From an uncultured Marmoricola sp. (GTDB lineage Bacteria; Actinomycetota; Actinomycetes; Propionibacteriales; Nocardioidaceae), in assembly GCF_943913695.1 (NCBI RefSeq), contig NZ_CALTZE010000003.1, forward strand, positions 1 to 64,000: a stretch of DNA of 64,000 bases, given 5' to 3'. This document shows positions 16,927 through 26,387 of the stretch, one piece after another. Positions within the stretch are counted from its first letter, which is position 1. Every line of letters begins with the position of its first letter. The notes under the pieces were generated by a model. That model did not search any database. It saw only the letters and a list, made by a program, of their open reading frames with translations, and was not told the origin of the DNA. Position numbers and translations under genes: made by a program.

Positions 16927-17861
16927 GCAGCCAGCCCGAGGAGCGGAGCCTGGAGGTGCCCGAGAGCCTCGGCGGCGAGCGGGTCGACGTCGGCCTCGGG
17001 CGCATGTTCGGGATCTCCCGCAGCAAGGCGGCCGAGCTGGTCTCGGGCGGACGCGTCCAGCTCGACGGGTCGCCCGCGGCCAAGTCCGACCGGCTCCTGC
17101 CCGGGACCCGGCTCGAGGTCTCCTTCCCGGTCGAGTCCGACCCGCTGGAGGTGCTCGCCGAGGAGGTCGAGGGCGTCGGCATCCTGCACGACGACGACGA
17201 CCTGGTCGTCGTCGACAAGCCGGTGGGCGTCGCGGTGCACCCCTCGATGGGGTGGACCGGGCCCACGCTGGTCGGGCACCTGCGCGGTGCCGGCTACCAG
17301 ATCGCCACCGGGGGCGCTCCCGAGCGACAGGGGATCGTGCAGCGGCTCGACGTCGGCACCTCGGGGGTGATGGTCGTCGCCAAGAGCGAGCGCGCCTACT
17401 CCCTGCTCAAGCAGGCCTTCCGCGACCGCGAGGTCGACAAGACCTACCACGCGCTGGTGCAGGGGCATCCCGACCCGCTCCAGGGCACGGTCGACGCCCC
17501 CATCGGGCGGCACCCGGGGTCGGACTGGCGCTTCGCCGTGCACGAGGACGGCAAGCACGCCGTCACCCACTACGAGACCCTCGAGGCACATCGCTTCGCC
17601 AGCCTGCTCGAGGTGCAGCTCGAGACCGGCCGGACCCACCAGATCCGGGTGCACATGGCCGCGCTGCGCCACCCCTGCGTCGGTGACCTGACCTACGGCG
17701 CCGACCCCACGCTGGCGCGCCGGCTCGGACTGGAGCGGCAGTGGCTGCACGCCGTACGCCTGGGGTTCGTCCACCCCGGCACCGGCGACCACGTGAGCTA
17801 CGAGTCGGCCTACCCGGCCGACCTCGCCCACGCGCTCGAGGTCATCCGTGACGGCGCCTGA
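16923..17861 (+). CDS. RluA/RluD family 23S rRNA pseudouridine synthase
   Basis: Isomerises uridine to pseudouridine in large-subunit rRNA. The 312-aa product has an S4 RNA-binding domain (about 18-70), then the catalytic core with [11 protein letters not shown] and the catalytic RLDVGTSG (Asp143), and the C-terminal [11 protein letters not shown] motif. This is RluD-like in length and domain order, but the exact target uridine cannot be read from sequence. The GTG overlaps lspA, the common lspA-rluD pairing. The 3' end overlaps the next gene by 14 bp. Confidence 0.93.
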   Translation: MSSQPEERSLEVPESLGGERVDVGLGRMFGISRSKAAELVSGGRVQLDGSPAAKSDRLLPGTRLEVSFPVESDPLEVLAEEVEGVGILHDDDDLVVVDKPVGVAVHPSMGWTGPTLVGHLRGAGYQIATGGAPERQGIVQRLDVGTSGVMVVAKSERAYSLLKQAFRDREVDKTYHALVQGHPDPLQGTVDAPIGRHPGSDWRFAVHEDGKHAVTHYETLEAHRFASLLEVQLETGRTHQIRVHMAALRHPCVGDLTYGADPTLARRLGLERQWLHAVRLGFVHPGTGDHVSYESAYPADLAHALEVIRDGA

Positions 17862-18615
17862 CTCTGGGTCTGAATCCGGGCCCGAGCTCGTGCTGCGACC
17901 GGCCGAGGTCGAGGAGGTGCCGCAGCTGGTCGAGATCTACCTCGCGGCGGGCACCGGAGCCGGCCATCCGACCGAGCGTCGCTCCCGCGAGCAGCTGGAG
18001 GCGTGGCTGGGCGAGCGGGTGCGTCGTACGCCGCCCGAGCGCCACGAGGTCTGGGTCGCGGCCGCGCAGGAGGCTGTGGGGTTCCTCGACCTGCACGGCG
18101 ACTGGGTCTCGCTGCTCTTCGTGCACCCGCGCGCGCAGCGCCAGGGCGTCGGTCGCGCGCTGCTGGAGCTGGTGCAGGCGCTGCGACCCGGCGGCTTCGG
18201 GCTCCGGGTGCACGCCGACAACGCCACCGCCCGCGCCTTCTACGCCCGTCTCGGGCTGGTCGAGCTCGAGCGCACCGACGGGTCGGCCTACGACGACGGC
18301 TGGCCCGACTGCCGCCTGGCCTGGCCCGGCCAGGAGCCGCTGCGGCACTGGCGGGCGGCCATCGACGAGGTCGACGCCGAGCTCGCGGTGCTGCTCGCCC
18401 GGCGCTTCGCGCTGACCGCGGCGGTCCAGGACCACAAGGCCGCGACCGAGGGAGCCGGCGGCGAGGCCGCGCGCGACCCGCAGCGCGAGGCCGAGATCGT
18501 CGAGCGCATGGCGCGCCTGGCCCCCTCGCTCGACCGCGCGCACCTGGAGCGGGTGATGGCCGTGGTGCTGGAGCAGGGCATCGCCGCCTGGGAGCACGGG
18601 CCTCCAGCCGATTGA
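17848..18615 (+). CDS. GNAT acetyltransferase fused to AroQ-type chorismate mutase
   Basis: A 255-aa two-domain protein. Residues ~14-160 form a GNAT fold with the acetyl-CoA loop [14 protein letters not shown] (92-105) and the late [12 protein letters not shown] element. Residues ~168-246 form an AroQ chorismate mutase helical domain. The expected active-site positions are present: Arg169, Arg185/186, Lys197, Asp210, Arg213, Glu214. The mutase would convert chorismate to prephenate. The GNAT substrate is unknown. The GTG at 17848 lies within the end of rluD, so the two are coupled. A sequencing-error fusion is unlikely because both domains share one clean frame. Confidence 0.85.
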   Translation: MTAPDSGSESGPELVLRPAEVEEVPQLVEIYLAAGTGAGHPTERRSREQLEAWLGERVRRTPPERHEVWVAAAQEAVGFLDLHGDWVSLLFVHPRAQRQGVGRALLELVQALRPGGFGLRVHADNATARAFYARLGLVELERTDGSAYDDGWPDCRLAWPGQEPLRHWRAAIDEVDAELAVLLARRFALTAAVQDHKAATEGAGGEAARDPQREAEIVERMARLAPSLDRAHLERVMAVVLEQGIAAWEHGPPAD

Positions 18616-18630
18616 ATGCACTCTGCATTC
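18614..18630. promoter_or_regulatory. Palindromic operator upstream of vapB
   Basis: A perfect inverted repeat, GAATGCA-ctc-TGCATTC, overlaps the likely -35 region of vapB. The half-site TGCAT recurs in TGCATGCA at 18645-18652, spanning the start codon. Autoregulation by the VapB-VapC complex is the usual mode for such pairs; here it is inferred from position. Confidence 0.6.
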
Positions 18631-18639
18631 ATAGTGAGC

Positions 18640-18645
18640 TATCGT
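18640..18645 (+). promoter_or_regulatory. -10 box for leaderless vapBC transcript
   Basis: TATCGT ends 6 nt before the vapB ATG at 18652, with no SD sequence. It supports 18652 over the upstream ATG at 18616, which falls inside the palindrome. Confidence 0.5.
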
Positions 18646-18651
18646 GCATGC

Positions 18652-18906
18652 ATGGGCTCGCTCCTCCAGATCCGTGACGTCCCCGACGAGTCGCGTCGTG
18701 AGCTCAAGGCGCGCGCCGCCCAGCAGGGACGCTCTCTCAACGCCTACCTCCTGGAGCTCATCGAGCGCGAGGTGTCTCGCCCGTCGGTGGCCGAGGTGCT
18801 GGCCCGGGCGCGGCTGCGTGGCGGGCGCACCGGGGGCTCGGTCGTCGAGGCTGTGTCCATCGCGCGCGAGGAGCGTGACTCGGAGCTGCTGCGGCGCTTG
18901 CCGTGA
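18652..18906 (+). CDS. VapB/FitA-like antitoxin (ribbon-helix-helix)
   Basis: An 84-aa antitoxin. The N-terminal 45 residues (LLQIRDVPDESRRELKARAA, then SLNAYLLELIEREV) match FitA-like ribbon-helix-helix DNA-binding domains. The C-terminal tail is Arg/Glu-rich, as expected for wrapping the toxin. It precedes and overlaps a PIN-domain gene by GTGA, the standard antitoxin-toxin layout. The start is set by the -10 box. Confidence 0.88.
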   Translation: MGSLLQIRDVPDESRRELKARAAQQGRSLNAYLLELIEREVSRPSVAEVLARARLRGGRTGGSVVEAVSIAREERDSELLRRLP

Positions 18907-19292
18907 TCGTGGTCGACTGCTCGGTCGTCGTCGACGTGCTCACGTGGCACGGCGAGGGCGAGGTCCCGCACGACGAGCTCGCCGGGCGCGACCTGCACGC
19001 GCCGGCGTTGCTCGACTACGAGGTGGTCTCCGCCCTCAGGGGACTGACGCTCGGGGCACACCTCGAGCCGGCCCGGGCGAGTGCCGCACTCCTTGACTTC
19101 GACGACTTGCCCATCCAACGCTGGCACGATGCGGCGCCGCTGCGTGAGCGGGCCTTCGCGCTGCGGGACAACCTCACTGCCTACGACGCGGCCTACGTCG
19201 CGCTGGCCGAGGCGCTTCAGTGTCCGCTATTGACGCGGGACGCGCGCCTCGGCCGGTCCCGGGGCCACGACGCCGAGATCCGAGTGCTCTGA
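18903..19292 (+). CDS. VapC-type PIN-domain toxin RNase
   Basis: A 129-aa PIN-domain ribonuclease, the toxin of the pair. The acidic metal-binding set appears complete: Asp5 (VVDCSV), Glu40 (LDYEVVSAL), Asp95 (TAYDAAYVALAE) and Asp113 (TRDARL). An active toxin is therefore plausible. RNA specificity (tRNA, rRNA or mRNA) cannot be told. Codon use matches its neighbours, so recent transfer is not obvious. Confidence 0.9.
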   Translation: MIVVDCSVVVDVLTWHGEGEVPHDELAGRDLHAPALLDYEVVSALRGLTLGAHLEPARASAALLDFDDLPIQRWHDAAPLRERAFALRDNLTAYDAAYVALAEALQCPLLTRDARLGRSRGHDAEIRVL

Positions 19293-19396
19293 GCATCGGC
19301 GCATGACGTCGGCGCCCGGCCACCCCACCCCGGGGCGTGGTGTCTGACGGGTCACACCGGGTGTCGCCGCTCGCCGCGGCGGGGCACGGTGGTGGG

Positions 19397-20626
19397 GTGA
19401 GCGTCTCGGGGCCGTCAGCCAGCCAGCCCGACGGGCAGCCCGTCGACCTGCTGCACCGGCCGGGCACCCCCGGCTACCGCCGCCTCAATGCGGCGATGGT
19501 GCTGGCGGGGTTGGCGGCCTTCGGGCTGCTCTACTCCGCGCAGCCGGTGCTGCCACAGCTCAGCGAGGAGTTCGACGTACGCCCCACCACGGCCAGCCTC
19601 GCTGTGAGCGCGAGCACGGGAGCGCTGGCCCTGACGGTGATCCCGGTGGTCGGCCTGGCGCGGCGCTTCGGTCGCGCCCGGGTGATGCTCGGCGGCCTGG
19701 TGGTCGCCGTGCTGCTGACCGCCGGGGTGGCCGCGGCTCCCAGCTTCGAGGTGCTCGTGGCACTGCGGGCCGCCTCCGGCGTGGCGTTGGCCGCCGTCGC
19801 CGGGGTCACGATGGGCCACGTGGGGGCCGAGGTGCACCCGCGCGGCCTGGCCTCGGCCATGGGCCTCTACGTCGCGGGAAACTCCCTCGGTGGCGTCTCG
19901 GGGCGCCTGGTGACCGCGGGGGTCTCCGACGTCGCCGGCTGGCGCTGGGGCGTGCTCGTCCTGGCGCTGGCCGCGGCGCTCGTCACCGTCGTGTTCTGGC
20001 GGGTGCTGCCGCGCACGGTCGCCGACGACGGGGACGAGGTCGCCGGACTGCGTGGTCTGGGGCCGGCGGTGTGGCTGATCGCGCTGATCCCCTTCACCGT
20101 CATGGGCGGCTTCGTGGCGGTCTACAACTACCTCGGCTACCGGCTCTCGGCTCCGCCGTTCGAGCTGGCGCCGGGCGTGCTCGGGCTGGTCTTCCTGGCC
20201 TATCTCGCGGGCAGCGCCTCCTCCACCATCGCGGGACGGCTCGCCGACCGCTGGGGGCGCCCGGTCGTGCTCACGGGTGCGGTGCTGGTGATGCTGGCGG
20301 GACTGGCGCTGACCCTGCCCGACCGGCTCGGGCTGGTGGTGGCCGGGCTGGTGGTCTTCACCGCAGGCTTCTTCGCCGCCCACGGCACGGCCAGCGGGTG
20401 GGCGCCGGCCGTCGCGGGACCGGGTCGCACCACCGCCGCCAGCGCGGTCTACGTCGCCTCCTACTACGCCGGCTCGAGCGTCTTCGGACTGGTGTTGGGG
20501 GAGGCCTGGACCGGCGCCGGGTGGGGCGGGCTGGCGCTCGCCGTGGCCGCCTTGGGGGCGGTCGCGCTGCTCGCCTGCCTGGCCGTCGTGGTGCGGCTGC
20601 GCCGCTCCCGACGAGCACCCGGCTGA
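19397..20626 (+). CDS. MFS transporter (AraJ/YnfM-like)
   Basis: A 409-aa major facilitator with 12 predicted membrane helices. The loop 2-3 motif reads GLARRFGRARVML, and the equivalent loop in the second half reads GRLADRWGRPVVL. The overall pattern resembles the AraJ/YnfM-type drug and sugar efflux carriers; the substrate is unknown. GTG 19397 is preferred: CACGGT ends 6 nt before it. GTG 19337 would add 20 unlikely residues. The start is cytoplasmic and unstructured for ~45 residues. Confidence 0.85.
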   Translation: MSVSGPSASQPDGQPVDLLHRPGTPGYRRLNAAMVLAGLAAFGLLYSAQPVLPQLSEEFDVRPTTASLAVSASTGALALTVIPVVGLARRFGRARVMLGGLVVAVLLTAGVAAAPSFEVLVALRAASGVALAAVAGVTMGHVGAEVHPRGLASAMGLYVAGNSLGGVSGRLVTAGVSDVAGWRWGVLVLALAAALVTVVFWRVLPRTVADDGDEVAGLRGLGPAVWLIALIPFTVMGGFVAVYNYLGYRLSAPPFELAPGVLGLVFLAYLAGSASSTIAGRLADRWGRPVVLTGAVLVMLAGLALTLPDRLGLVVAGLVVFTAGFFAAHGTASGWAPAVAGPGRTTAASAVYVASYYAGSSVFGLVLGEAWTGAGWGGLALAVAALGAVALLACLAVVVRLRRSRRAPG

Positions 20627-20677
20627 GCACCCGTGCGGAGCCCGCGTGGGATGTCACAGGGCTGTGCTGTGCTGACG

Positions 20678-20683
20678 TAGGGT
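20678..20683 (+). promoter_or_regulatory. Candidate -10 box of dnaE
   Basis: TAGGGT is followed by a leader of about 50 nt before the chosen ATG at 20739. AGAGGCGAAAGG (20713-20723) is purine-rich but far from the ATG, so the dnaE start is not fully settled. Confidence 0.4.
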
Positions 20684-20738
20684 GAACCCTCTTCCCCCTC
20701 CAGCTGGCTCTCAGAGGCGAAAGGTCGACACGCGCTCC

Positions 20739-23700
20739 ATGGCTCCGGGCAGCAGCGACGGGTTCGTGCACCTGCACGTGCACACCGAGTACTCCATGCT
20801 CGACGGGGCCTCGCTGCTCGACGGTCTCTTCGAGCGCACCGCCTCGCTCGGCATGCCGGCCATCGCGATGACCGACCACGGCAACCTGCACGGCGCCTAC
20901 GACTTCTGGTCCAAGGGTCGCCAGCACGGCGTCAAGCCGATCATCGGGCTCGAGGCCTACCTGACGCCCGGCACCATGCGCGGCGAGCGCCGGCGGGTGC
21001 GCTGGGGCCGCGGCGACGCGGCCGAGGAGGGCGGCGACGACGTCGCGGGTGGTGGCGCCTACACCCACATGACGATGTGGGCGAGCACCACGGCCGGCAT
21101 GCACAACCTCTTCCGGCTCTCCAGCCGCTCCAGCCTCGAGGGCTTCTACTACAAGCCCCGTGCCGACCGGGAGCTGCTCTCCGAGCTCTCCGACGGGCTG
21201 ATCGCCACCACCGGATGCCCCTCGGGCGAGGTCCAGACCCGGCTGCGGCTGGGCCAGTGGGACGAGGCCGTGCAGGCGGCCTCCGACTTCCAGGACATCT
21301 TCGGCAAGGACAACTTCTTCCTCGAGCTGATGGACCACGACATCAGCGTGGAGAAGCGGGTGCGCGACGACCTGCTCCGCCTGGGCCGCACCCTGGGGAT
21401 CCCCCCGCTCGCCACCAACGACTCCCACTACAACGCCCCGGAGGACGCCGGCGCGCAGGACGCCCTGATCTGCGTCGCCTCGGGCAAGCGGCTCTCCGAC
21501 CCCAACCGCCTGAAGTTCGACGGCGGCGGCTACTACATCAAGTCCGCGGCCGAGATGCGCTCGCTGTGGGCCGACAAGCACGAGATGCCCGAGGCCTGCG
21601 ACAACACCCTGCTGGTCGCGGATCGCTGCGACGTGGAGTTCCGCGAGTCCACCGGCGGCTACATGGCGCGCGCCGACGTGCCGGCCGGCGAGGACGAGGA
21701 GTCGTGGTTCGTCAAGGAGGTCTGGCGCGGCATCGAGGCCCGCTACCCGGGCGACCGGCTCACCCAGGCCGTGCGCGACCGCGTCGAGATGGAGCTCGGG
21801 GTCATCGCCGCCAAGGGCTACTGCGGCTACTACCTCGTGGTCGCCGACTTCATCCAGTGGGCCAAGGACAACGGCATCCGGGTGGGGCCGGGCCGAGGCT
21901 CCGGCGCCGGCTCGATCGCGGCGTACGCCCTGCGGATCACCGACCTGTGCCCCCTGGAGCACGGCCTGATCTTCGAGCGCTTCCTCAACCCCGAGCGCCC
22001 CTCGATGCCCGACTTCGACATCGACTTCGACGAGCGCAGGCGCGCCGAGGTGATCCGCTACGTCAGCGAGAAGTACGGCAGCGACCGCGTCGCCTACATC
22101 GCGACCTTCGGCCGGCTCAAGGCCAAGGCGGCGATCAAGGACTCCGCCCGGGTCCTCGACTACGGCTTCGGCGTCTCCGACCGCATCACCAAGGCGCTGC
22201 CGGCCGACGTGATGGGCAAGGGCGTGCCGCTCGCCTCGCTCTTCGACGCCGACCACAAGCGCTACGCCGAGGCCGCGGAGTTCCGCGCCCTGCACGACTC
22301 CGATGCCGACGTGCGCAAGATCTACGAGACCGCGGTCGGCCTGGAGGGCCAGATCCGGCAGTGGGGCGTGCACGCCGCCGGCGTGATCATGTCGAGCGAG
22401 CCGCTGATCGACGTCGTCCCGATCATGAAGCGCGAGCAGGACGGCGCGATCATCACCCAGTTCGACTACCCGATGTGCGAGGCGCTCGGGCTGGTCAAGA
22501 TGGACTTCCTGGGCCTGCGCAACCTCACCGTCCTCGACGACGCGCTCGACAACATCCGCATCAACCGCGACGAGGAGGTCGTGCTCGAGGATCTCCCGTT
22601 CGACGACCCGGCCACCTACGAGCTGCTCTCGCGCGGTGACACCCTCGGCGTCTTCCAGCTCGACGGCGGCCCGATGCGGGCGCTGCTGCGCAGCATGCGC
22701 CCCGACAAGTTCGAGGACATCTCCGCGGTCGGCGCGCTCTACCGCCCCGGCCCGATGGGCGCCGACTCCCACAACAAGTACGCCCGCCGCAAGAACGGCC
22801 GCGAGCCCATCGACCCGATCCACCCCGAGCTGGCCGAGGCGCTGGAGCCGGTGCTGGGGGAGACCTACGGCCTGATCGTCTACCAGGAGCAGGTCATGGA
22901 GATCGCCCAGGTGCTGGCGGGCTTCAGCCTCGGACAGGCCGACAACCTGCGCCGCGCGATGGGCAAGAAGAAGAAGGAGGAGCTCGACAAGCAGTACGCC
23001 GGCTTCCAGGGCGGCATGCTCGAGCGCGGCTACTCCCAGCAGGCGATCACCGCGCTGTGGGAGATCCTGCTGCCCTTCTCCGACTACGCCTTCAACAAGG
23101 CGCACTCCGCGGCCTACGGCGTGGTGTCCTACTGGACCGCCTACCTCAAGGCCAACTACCCGCAGGAATACATGGCGGCCCTGCTGACCAGCACCAAGGA
23201 CGACAAGGACCGCCGGCCGATCTACCTCGGAGAGTGCCGTCGGATGAAGATCCGGGTGCTGCCGCCCGACGTCAACGAGTCGGCGCAGAACTTCACGCCC
23301 GTCGGCGACGACATCCGCTTCGGCCTGACCGCGATCCGCAACGTCGGCAGCAACGTCGTCGAGCGCATCGTCGCCGCCCGCGAGGAGCACGGCCGCTTCA
23401 CCGACTTCAACGACTTCATGGACAAGGTCGACGCGCAGGTCTGCAACAAGCGGCTGCTGGAGTCGCTGATGAAGGCAGGTGCCTTCGACGACATGGGCCA
23501 CCGGCGCCGGGCGCTGCACGTGGTGCACGAGGAGGCCGTCGACCGCTACGCCTCGATGAAGAAGGACGCCGGCGGCGGGCAGGACTCGCTCTTCGACGAC
23601 CTCATGGGCGGGGCGGAGCCGATCTTCGACATGAAGGTCGCGATCCCCGACCTGGCGGAGTGGGACAAGATGACCCTGCTCGGCCACGAGCGCGAGATGC

Positions 23701-24296
23701 TGGGCCTCTACGTCTCCGACCACCCGCTCAACGGCCTCGAGCACGTGCTGGCGGGGGCTGCCGACTGCACCATCGGCCAGCTGGTCACCGACGAGGACCG
23801 CCCCGACGGCCAGCAGGTCACGCTGTGCGGGCTGGTCACGCAGGTGCAGCGCAAGATCACCAAGACCGGCAACACCTGGGCCATCGTCACCATCGAGGAC
23901 CTCGAGGGCGCCGTCGACGTGCTCTTCTTCCCCAGCGACTACCAGCTGGCCTCCACGCTGCTGGTCGAGGACACCGTGGTGACCGTGCAGGGCAGGCTCG
24001 ACCGCAGCAAGGACCAGCCCGAGGTGCGCGGCCGCACGGTGAGCGCGCCCTCGCTGGAGGACCGCGCGGTCGGCCCGGTCACCATCTCGCTGCCCTCCAC
24101 CCGGTGCACCCCGCCGATCGTCGACCGGCTCAAGGAGGTGCTGCGCACCCACCCCGGCACCACCGAGGTCCGGCTGCGACTCCTCACCCGCAACGGCACC
24201 CAGCTGCTGCGGGTCGACGACCGGTTGCGGGTCGCTCCCTCGCCGGCGCTCTACGGCGACCTCAAGCAGCTGCTCGGGCCCGGATGCCTCGGCTGA
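20739..24296 (+). CDS. dnaE: DNA polymerase III alpha subunit DnaE
   Basis: The replicative C-family polymerase, 1185 aa, the usual length of actinobacterial DnaE1. Order: PHP domain from residue ~9 (FVHLHVHTEYSMLDG and MTDHGNLHG), polymerase core with PDFDIDFDERRR near 424-436, tandem helix-hairpin-helix (~900), an OB fold near 1020-1080 (TLCGLVTQVQRKI) and a C-terminal domain. PHP metal-binding His/Asp residues look intact, consistent with the intrinsic proofreading known for actinobacterial DnaE1. A GTG at 20682 is in frame but overlaps the -10 box. The 3' end overlaps the next gene by 13 bp. Confidence 0.97.
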   Translation: MAPGSSDGFVHLHVHTEYSMLDGASLLDGLFERTASLGMPAIAMTDHGNLHGAYDFWSKGRQHGVKPIIGLEAYLTPGTMRGERRRVRWGRGDAAEEGGDDVAGGGAYTHMTMWASTTAGMHNLFRLSSRSSLEGFYYKPRADRELLSELSDGLIATTGCPSGEVQTRLRLGQWDEAVQAASDFQDIFGKDNFFLELMDHDISVEKRVRDDLLRLGRTLGIPPLATNDSHYNAPEDAGAQDALICVASGKRLSDPNRLKFDGGGYYIKSAAEMRSLWADKHEMPEACDNTLLVADRCDVEFRESTGGYMARADVPAGEDEESWFVKEVWRGIEARYPGDRLTQAVRDRVEMELGVIAAKGYCGYYLVVADFIQWAKDNGIRVGPGRGSGAGSIAAYALRITDLCPLEHGLIFERFLNPERPSMPDFDIDFDERRRAEVIRYVSEKYGSDRVAYIATFGRLKAKAAIKDSARVLDYGFGVSDRITKALPADVMGKGVPLASLFDADHKRYAEAAEFRALHDSDADVRKIYETAVGLEGQIRQWGVHAAGVIMSSEPLIDVVPIMKREQDGAIITQFDYPMCEALGLVKMDFLGLRNLTVLDDALDNIRINRDEEVVLEDLPFDDPATYELLSRGDTLGVFQLDGGPMRALLRSMRPDKFEDISAVGALYRPGPMGADSHNKYARRKNGREPIDPIHPELAEALEPVLGETYGLIVYQEQVMEIAQVLAGFSLGQADNLRRAMGKKKKEELDKQYAGFQGGMLERGYSQQAITALWEILLPFSDYAFNKAHSAAYGVVSYWTAYLKANYPQEYMAALLTSTKDDKDRRPIYLGECRRMKIRVLPPDVNESAQNFTPVGDDIRFGLTAIRNVGSNVVERIVAAREEHGRFTDFNDFMDKVDAQVCNKRLLESLMKAGAFDDMGHRRRALHVVHEEAVDRYASMKKDAGGGQDSLFDDLMGGAEPIFDMKVAIPDLAEWDKMTLLGHEREMLGLYVSDHPLNGLEHVLAGAADCTIGQLVTDEDRPDGQQVTLCGLVTQVQRKITKTGNTWAIVTIEDLEGAVDVLFFPSDYQLASTLLVEDTVVTVQGRLDRSKDQPEVRGRTVSAPSLEDRAVGPVTISLPSTRCTPPIVDRLKEVLRTHPGTTEVRLRLLTRNGTQLLRVDDRLRVAPSPALYGDLKQLLGPGCLG

Positions 24297-24787
24297 GCCG
24301 CCCGGCACGCGACGTCGTGGTGTGCCTGGTCTGGTTCGTGGTGCTCGGCCTGCTCGGCGCGGTGGCGTGGTGGCAGCTGGCGCCCACGGTGAGCGCGACG
24401 CAGACCGACGTCGGTCCCGCCCTGGAGTCCACGCAGCTGGAGCTCCAGGTCGCGATCGACGGCTGGTTCGCCGCGATCGCGCTGGTCGGCGGCATCGTCA
24501 GCGGTCTCGCGCTGCTGACCTGGCGCCGGGAGCGGCCCGAGCTGATGGTGGTGCTCGTGGCCCTGGGGGCCGGCCTGGCCGCCCTGGTGATGATCCGCGT
24601 CGGCGGCGTGCTCGGCCCGACCGACCCGGCCGAGGTGCTCGCAGGTGCCGCGTCGGGCACCCAGGCACCGCTCGACCTGCAGCTGCGCGCGGTCGGAGCG
24701 GGGTGGCTGTGGCCCGTCGCTGCGCTCTTCGGCGCGTTGGCGCAGCTGTTGGTGGTCCGGCGCCCCGAGCCCGCCGAGCCGCGATAG
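24284..24787 (+). CDS. Hypothetical membrane protein (DUF2567-like)
   Basis: A 167-aa protein with four predicted membrane helices (about 10-30, 58-78, 85-105, 138-160) and an extracytoplasmic loop after helix 1. The short WWQLAP motif after helix 1 resembles DUF2567 proteins found next to dnaE-type genes in actinobacteria; that match is from memory and tentative. The ATG at 24284 lies inside the dnaE 3' end, so translation is coupled. Function unknown. Confidence 0.7.
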   Translation: MPRLSRPARDVVVCLVWFVVLGLLGAVAWWQLAPTVSATQTDVGPALESTQLELQVAIDGWFAAIALVGGIVSGLALLTWRRERPELMVVLVALGAGLAALVMIRVGGVLGPTDPAEVLAGAASGTQAPLDLQLRAVGAGWLWPVAALFGALAQLLVVRRPEPAEPR

Positions 24788-24836
24788 CCTGCTCCCAGTC
24801 GCGCCTGAGGGGTGCGCCACGCAACGGGGGAAGCAC

Positions 24837-26375
24837 ATGTCTGAGACGACCGAGTCCATGCCTGCACAGCCGGAGCCGGCGGAGCGAGGCGGCGCGGGCC
24901 GCGGGGGCCTGGCGGTGCTGCTCGTCGCCGGCGCGGTGGTGCTCCTGCTCGCGGGGGGCGGCTTCGCCGCGTGGCGACTGCTCTCCGGGGGTGGCGCCCA
25001 GCCCGCCGACGTGCTCCCGGCCGACACCCTCGGCGTGGTCAGCGTCGACCTCGACCCGTCGGGTGGCCAGAAGATCGAGGCCATCCGCACGCTGCGCAAG
25101 TTCCCCTCCTTCCGCGACCAGGTCGGCCTGGAGGAGGACGAGGACGTCGCCCAGGCGCTCTTCGAGCAGCTCCAGGACGACGAGGACATCTGTCCGGAGG
25201 TCGACTACGCCGAGGACATCAAGCCGTGGCTGGGCCAGCGCTTCGCCGTGGCCGGCATCGAGGTCGGTGAGGAGCCGCAGCCGGTCGGCGTGGTGCAGGT
25301 CAGTGACGCCGACGCCGCCCGCGCGGGCATCGAGAAGCTGCAGGCCTGCGAGGAGAGCGAGCAGACCGGGGGCTTCGCCTTCGGCGAGGACTACGTCGTG
25401 ATCGCCGAGACCGACGAGATCGCCGAGCAGGTGCTCGCCGACGGGCAGGAGGACCCCCTCAGCGGCGACGAGGACTACCAGCGCTGGACCGACGAGGCCG
25501 GGGGCGACGGCATCGTCGAGGCCTACGTCGCCGCCGAGGCCGTGACCTACCTCTCCGAGCTGACCCAGCAGGACACCGGCGCCACCGACCCCGCCCTGGA
25601 GGAGCAGCTCGAGGAGTTCGAGGGCGGCGCGGGCACGTTGCGCTTCGACGACGGCAGCCTGGTGCTCTCCGTGGTCAGCAGCGGGCAGGGCAGCGTCGAG
25701 GGCGCGCCGGTGACCGAGGAGCTGGAGACGCTGCCCGAGGACACCGCCGCCGTGCTGGCTTTCGGCGTCAGCGACGACGCGCGCGACCAGCTGCGCGAGC
25801 TGGCCGAGCCCGGGGAGCCCGGCGCCGCCGACGACCTCCTCGGCCAGATCGAGGGCGCGCTCGGCTCGACCGGCCTGAGCTTCCCCGACGACCTGATCAC
25901 CCTGCTGGGCGACTCCATGAGCCTCTCGGTCAGCGGCGAGGCGCCCTCCTCGGCGCCGCAGGGTCCGCAGGAGATCCCCGCCGGACTGCGCGTGCAGGGC
26001 GACGCCGGGGAGATCCAGGCCGTCCTCGACCGTGTGGAGCAGGCCAGCGGCTTCTCGCTGGAGTCCCAGGGCGTCGTCATGGAGTCCGACGACGACACGG
26101 TCGCGCTGTCCTTCCAGCAGGACTACGCAGACACGCTGCTGGAGGGCCAGGGCTCGCTGCTGGACTCCGAGACCTTCGACTCCGTGGTGCCCGAGGGCGA
26201 GGACGCCTACGGCGTGCTCTACCTCAACCTCACCGACTCCTGGCGCGACCTGGTCAACGAGGCCGCCGACGGCCCGGAGGTCGAGGAGAACCTCGCGCCG
26301 CTGCGCGCCTTCGGTCTCTCCGGGTGGGTCGACGGCGACGTGGTGCGCGGCGAGGCCCGGCTCTCGTTCAACTGA
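24837..26375 (+). CDS. DUF3352 family membrane-anchored protein
   Basis: A 512-aa very acidic protein: short N-terminal cytoplasmic segment, one membrane helix (about 25-47), then a large extracytoplasmic region. ADVLPADTLGVVSVDLDP at the start of the exported part matches DUF3352 proteins, common in actinobacteria and of unknown function. Two Cys at about residues 120 and 172 could form a disulfide. The ATG follows a GGGGGAAG-type SD, and TAGCCT at 24785-24790 is a plausible -10. It faces the SDR gene, with 12 bp between stop codons. Confidence 0.78.
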   Translation: MSETTESMPAQPEPAERGGAGRGGLAVLLVAGAVVLLLAGGGFAAWRLLSGGGAQPADVLPADTLGVVSVDLDPSGGQKIEAIRTLRKFPSFRDQVGLEEDEDVAQALFEQLQDDEDICPEVDYAEDIKPWLGQRFAVAGIEVGEEPQPVGVVQVSDADAARAGIEKLQACEESEQTGGFAFGEDYVVIAETDEIAEQVLADGQEDPLSGDEDYQRWTDEAGGDGIVEAYVAAEAVTYLSELTQQDTGATDPALEEQLEEFEGGAGTLRFDDGSLVLSVVSSGQGSVEGAPVTEELETLPEDTAAVLAFGVSDDARDQLRELAEPGEPGAADDLLGQIEGALGSTGLSFPDDLITLLGDSMSLSVSGEAPSSAPQGPQEIPAGLRVQGDAGEIQAVLDRVEQASGFSLESQGVVMESDDDTVALSFQQDYADTLLEGQGSLLDSETFDSVVPEGEDAYGVLYLNLTDSWRDLVNEAADGPEVEENLAPLRAFGLSGWVDGDVVRGEARLSFN

Positions 26376-26387
26376 CCCGGCGGCGAG

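Noticed and set aside
18616..18651. Earlier ATG for VapB at 18616
   Set aside because: It lies within the palindromic operator and upstream of the -10 box. The added 12 residues do not belong to the ribbon-helix-helix fold.
20358..24308. Open frame of about 1300 codons antisense to dnaE
   Set aside because: High GC at third positions leaves the antisense frame open. The translation is rich in Arg, Gly, His and Val repeats without motifs, while dnaE on the plus strand is complete and canonical.
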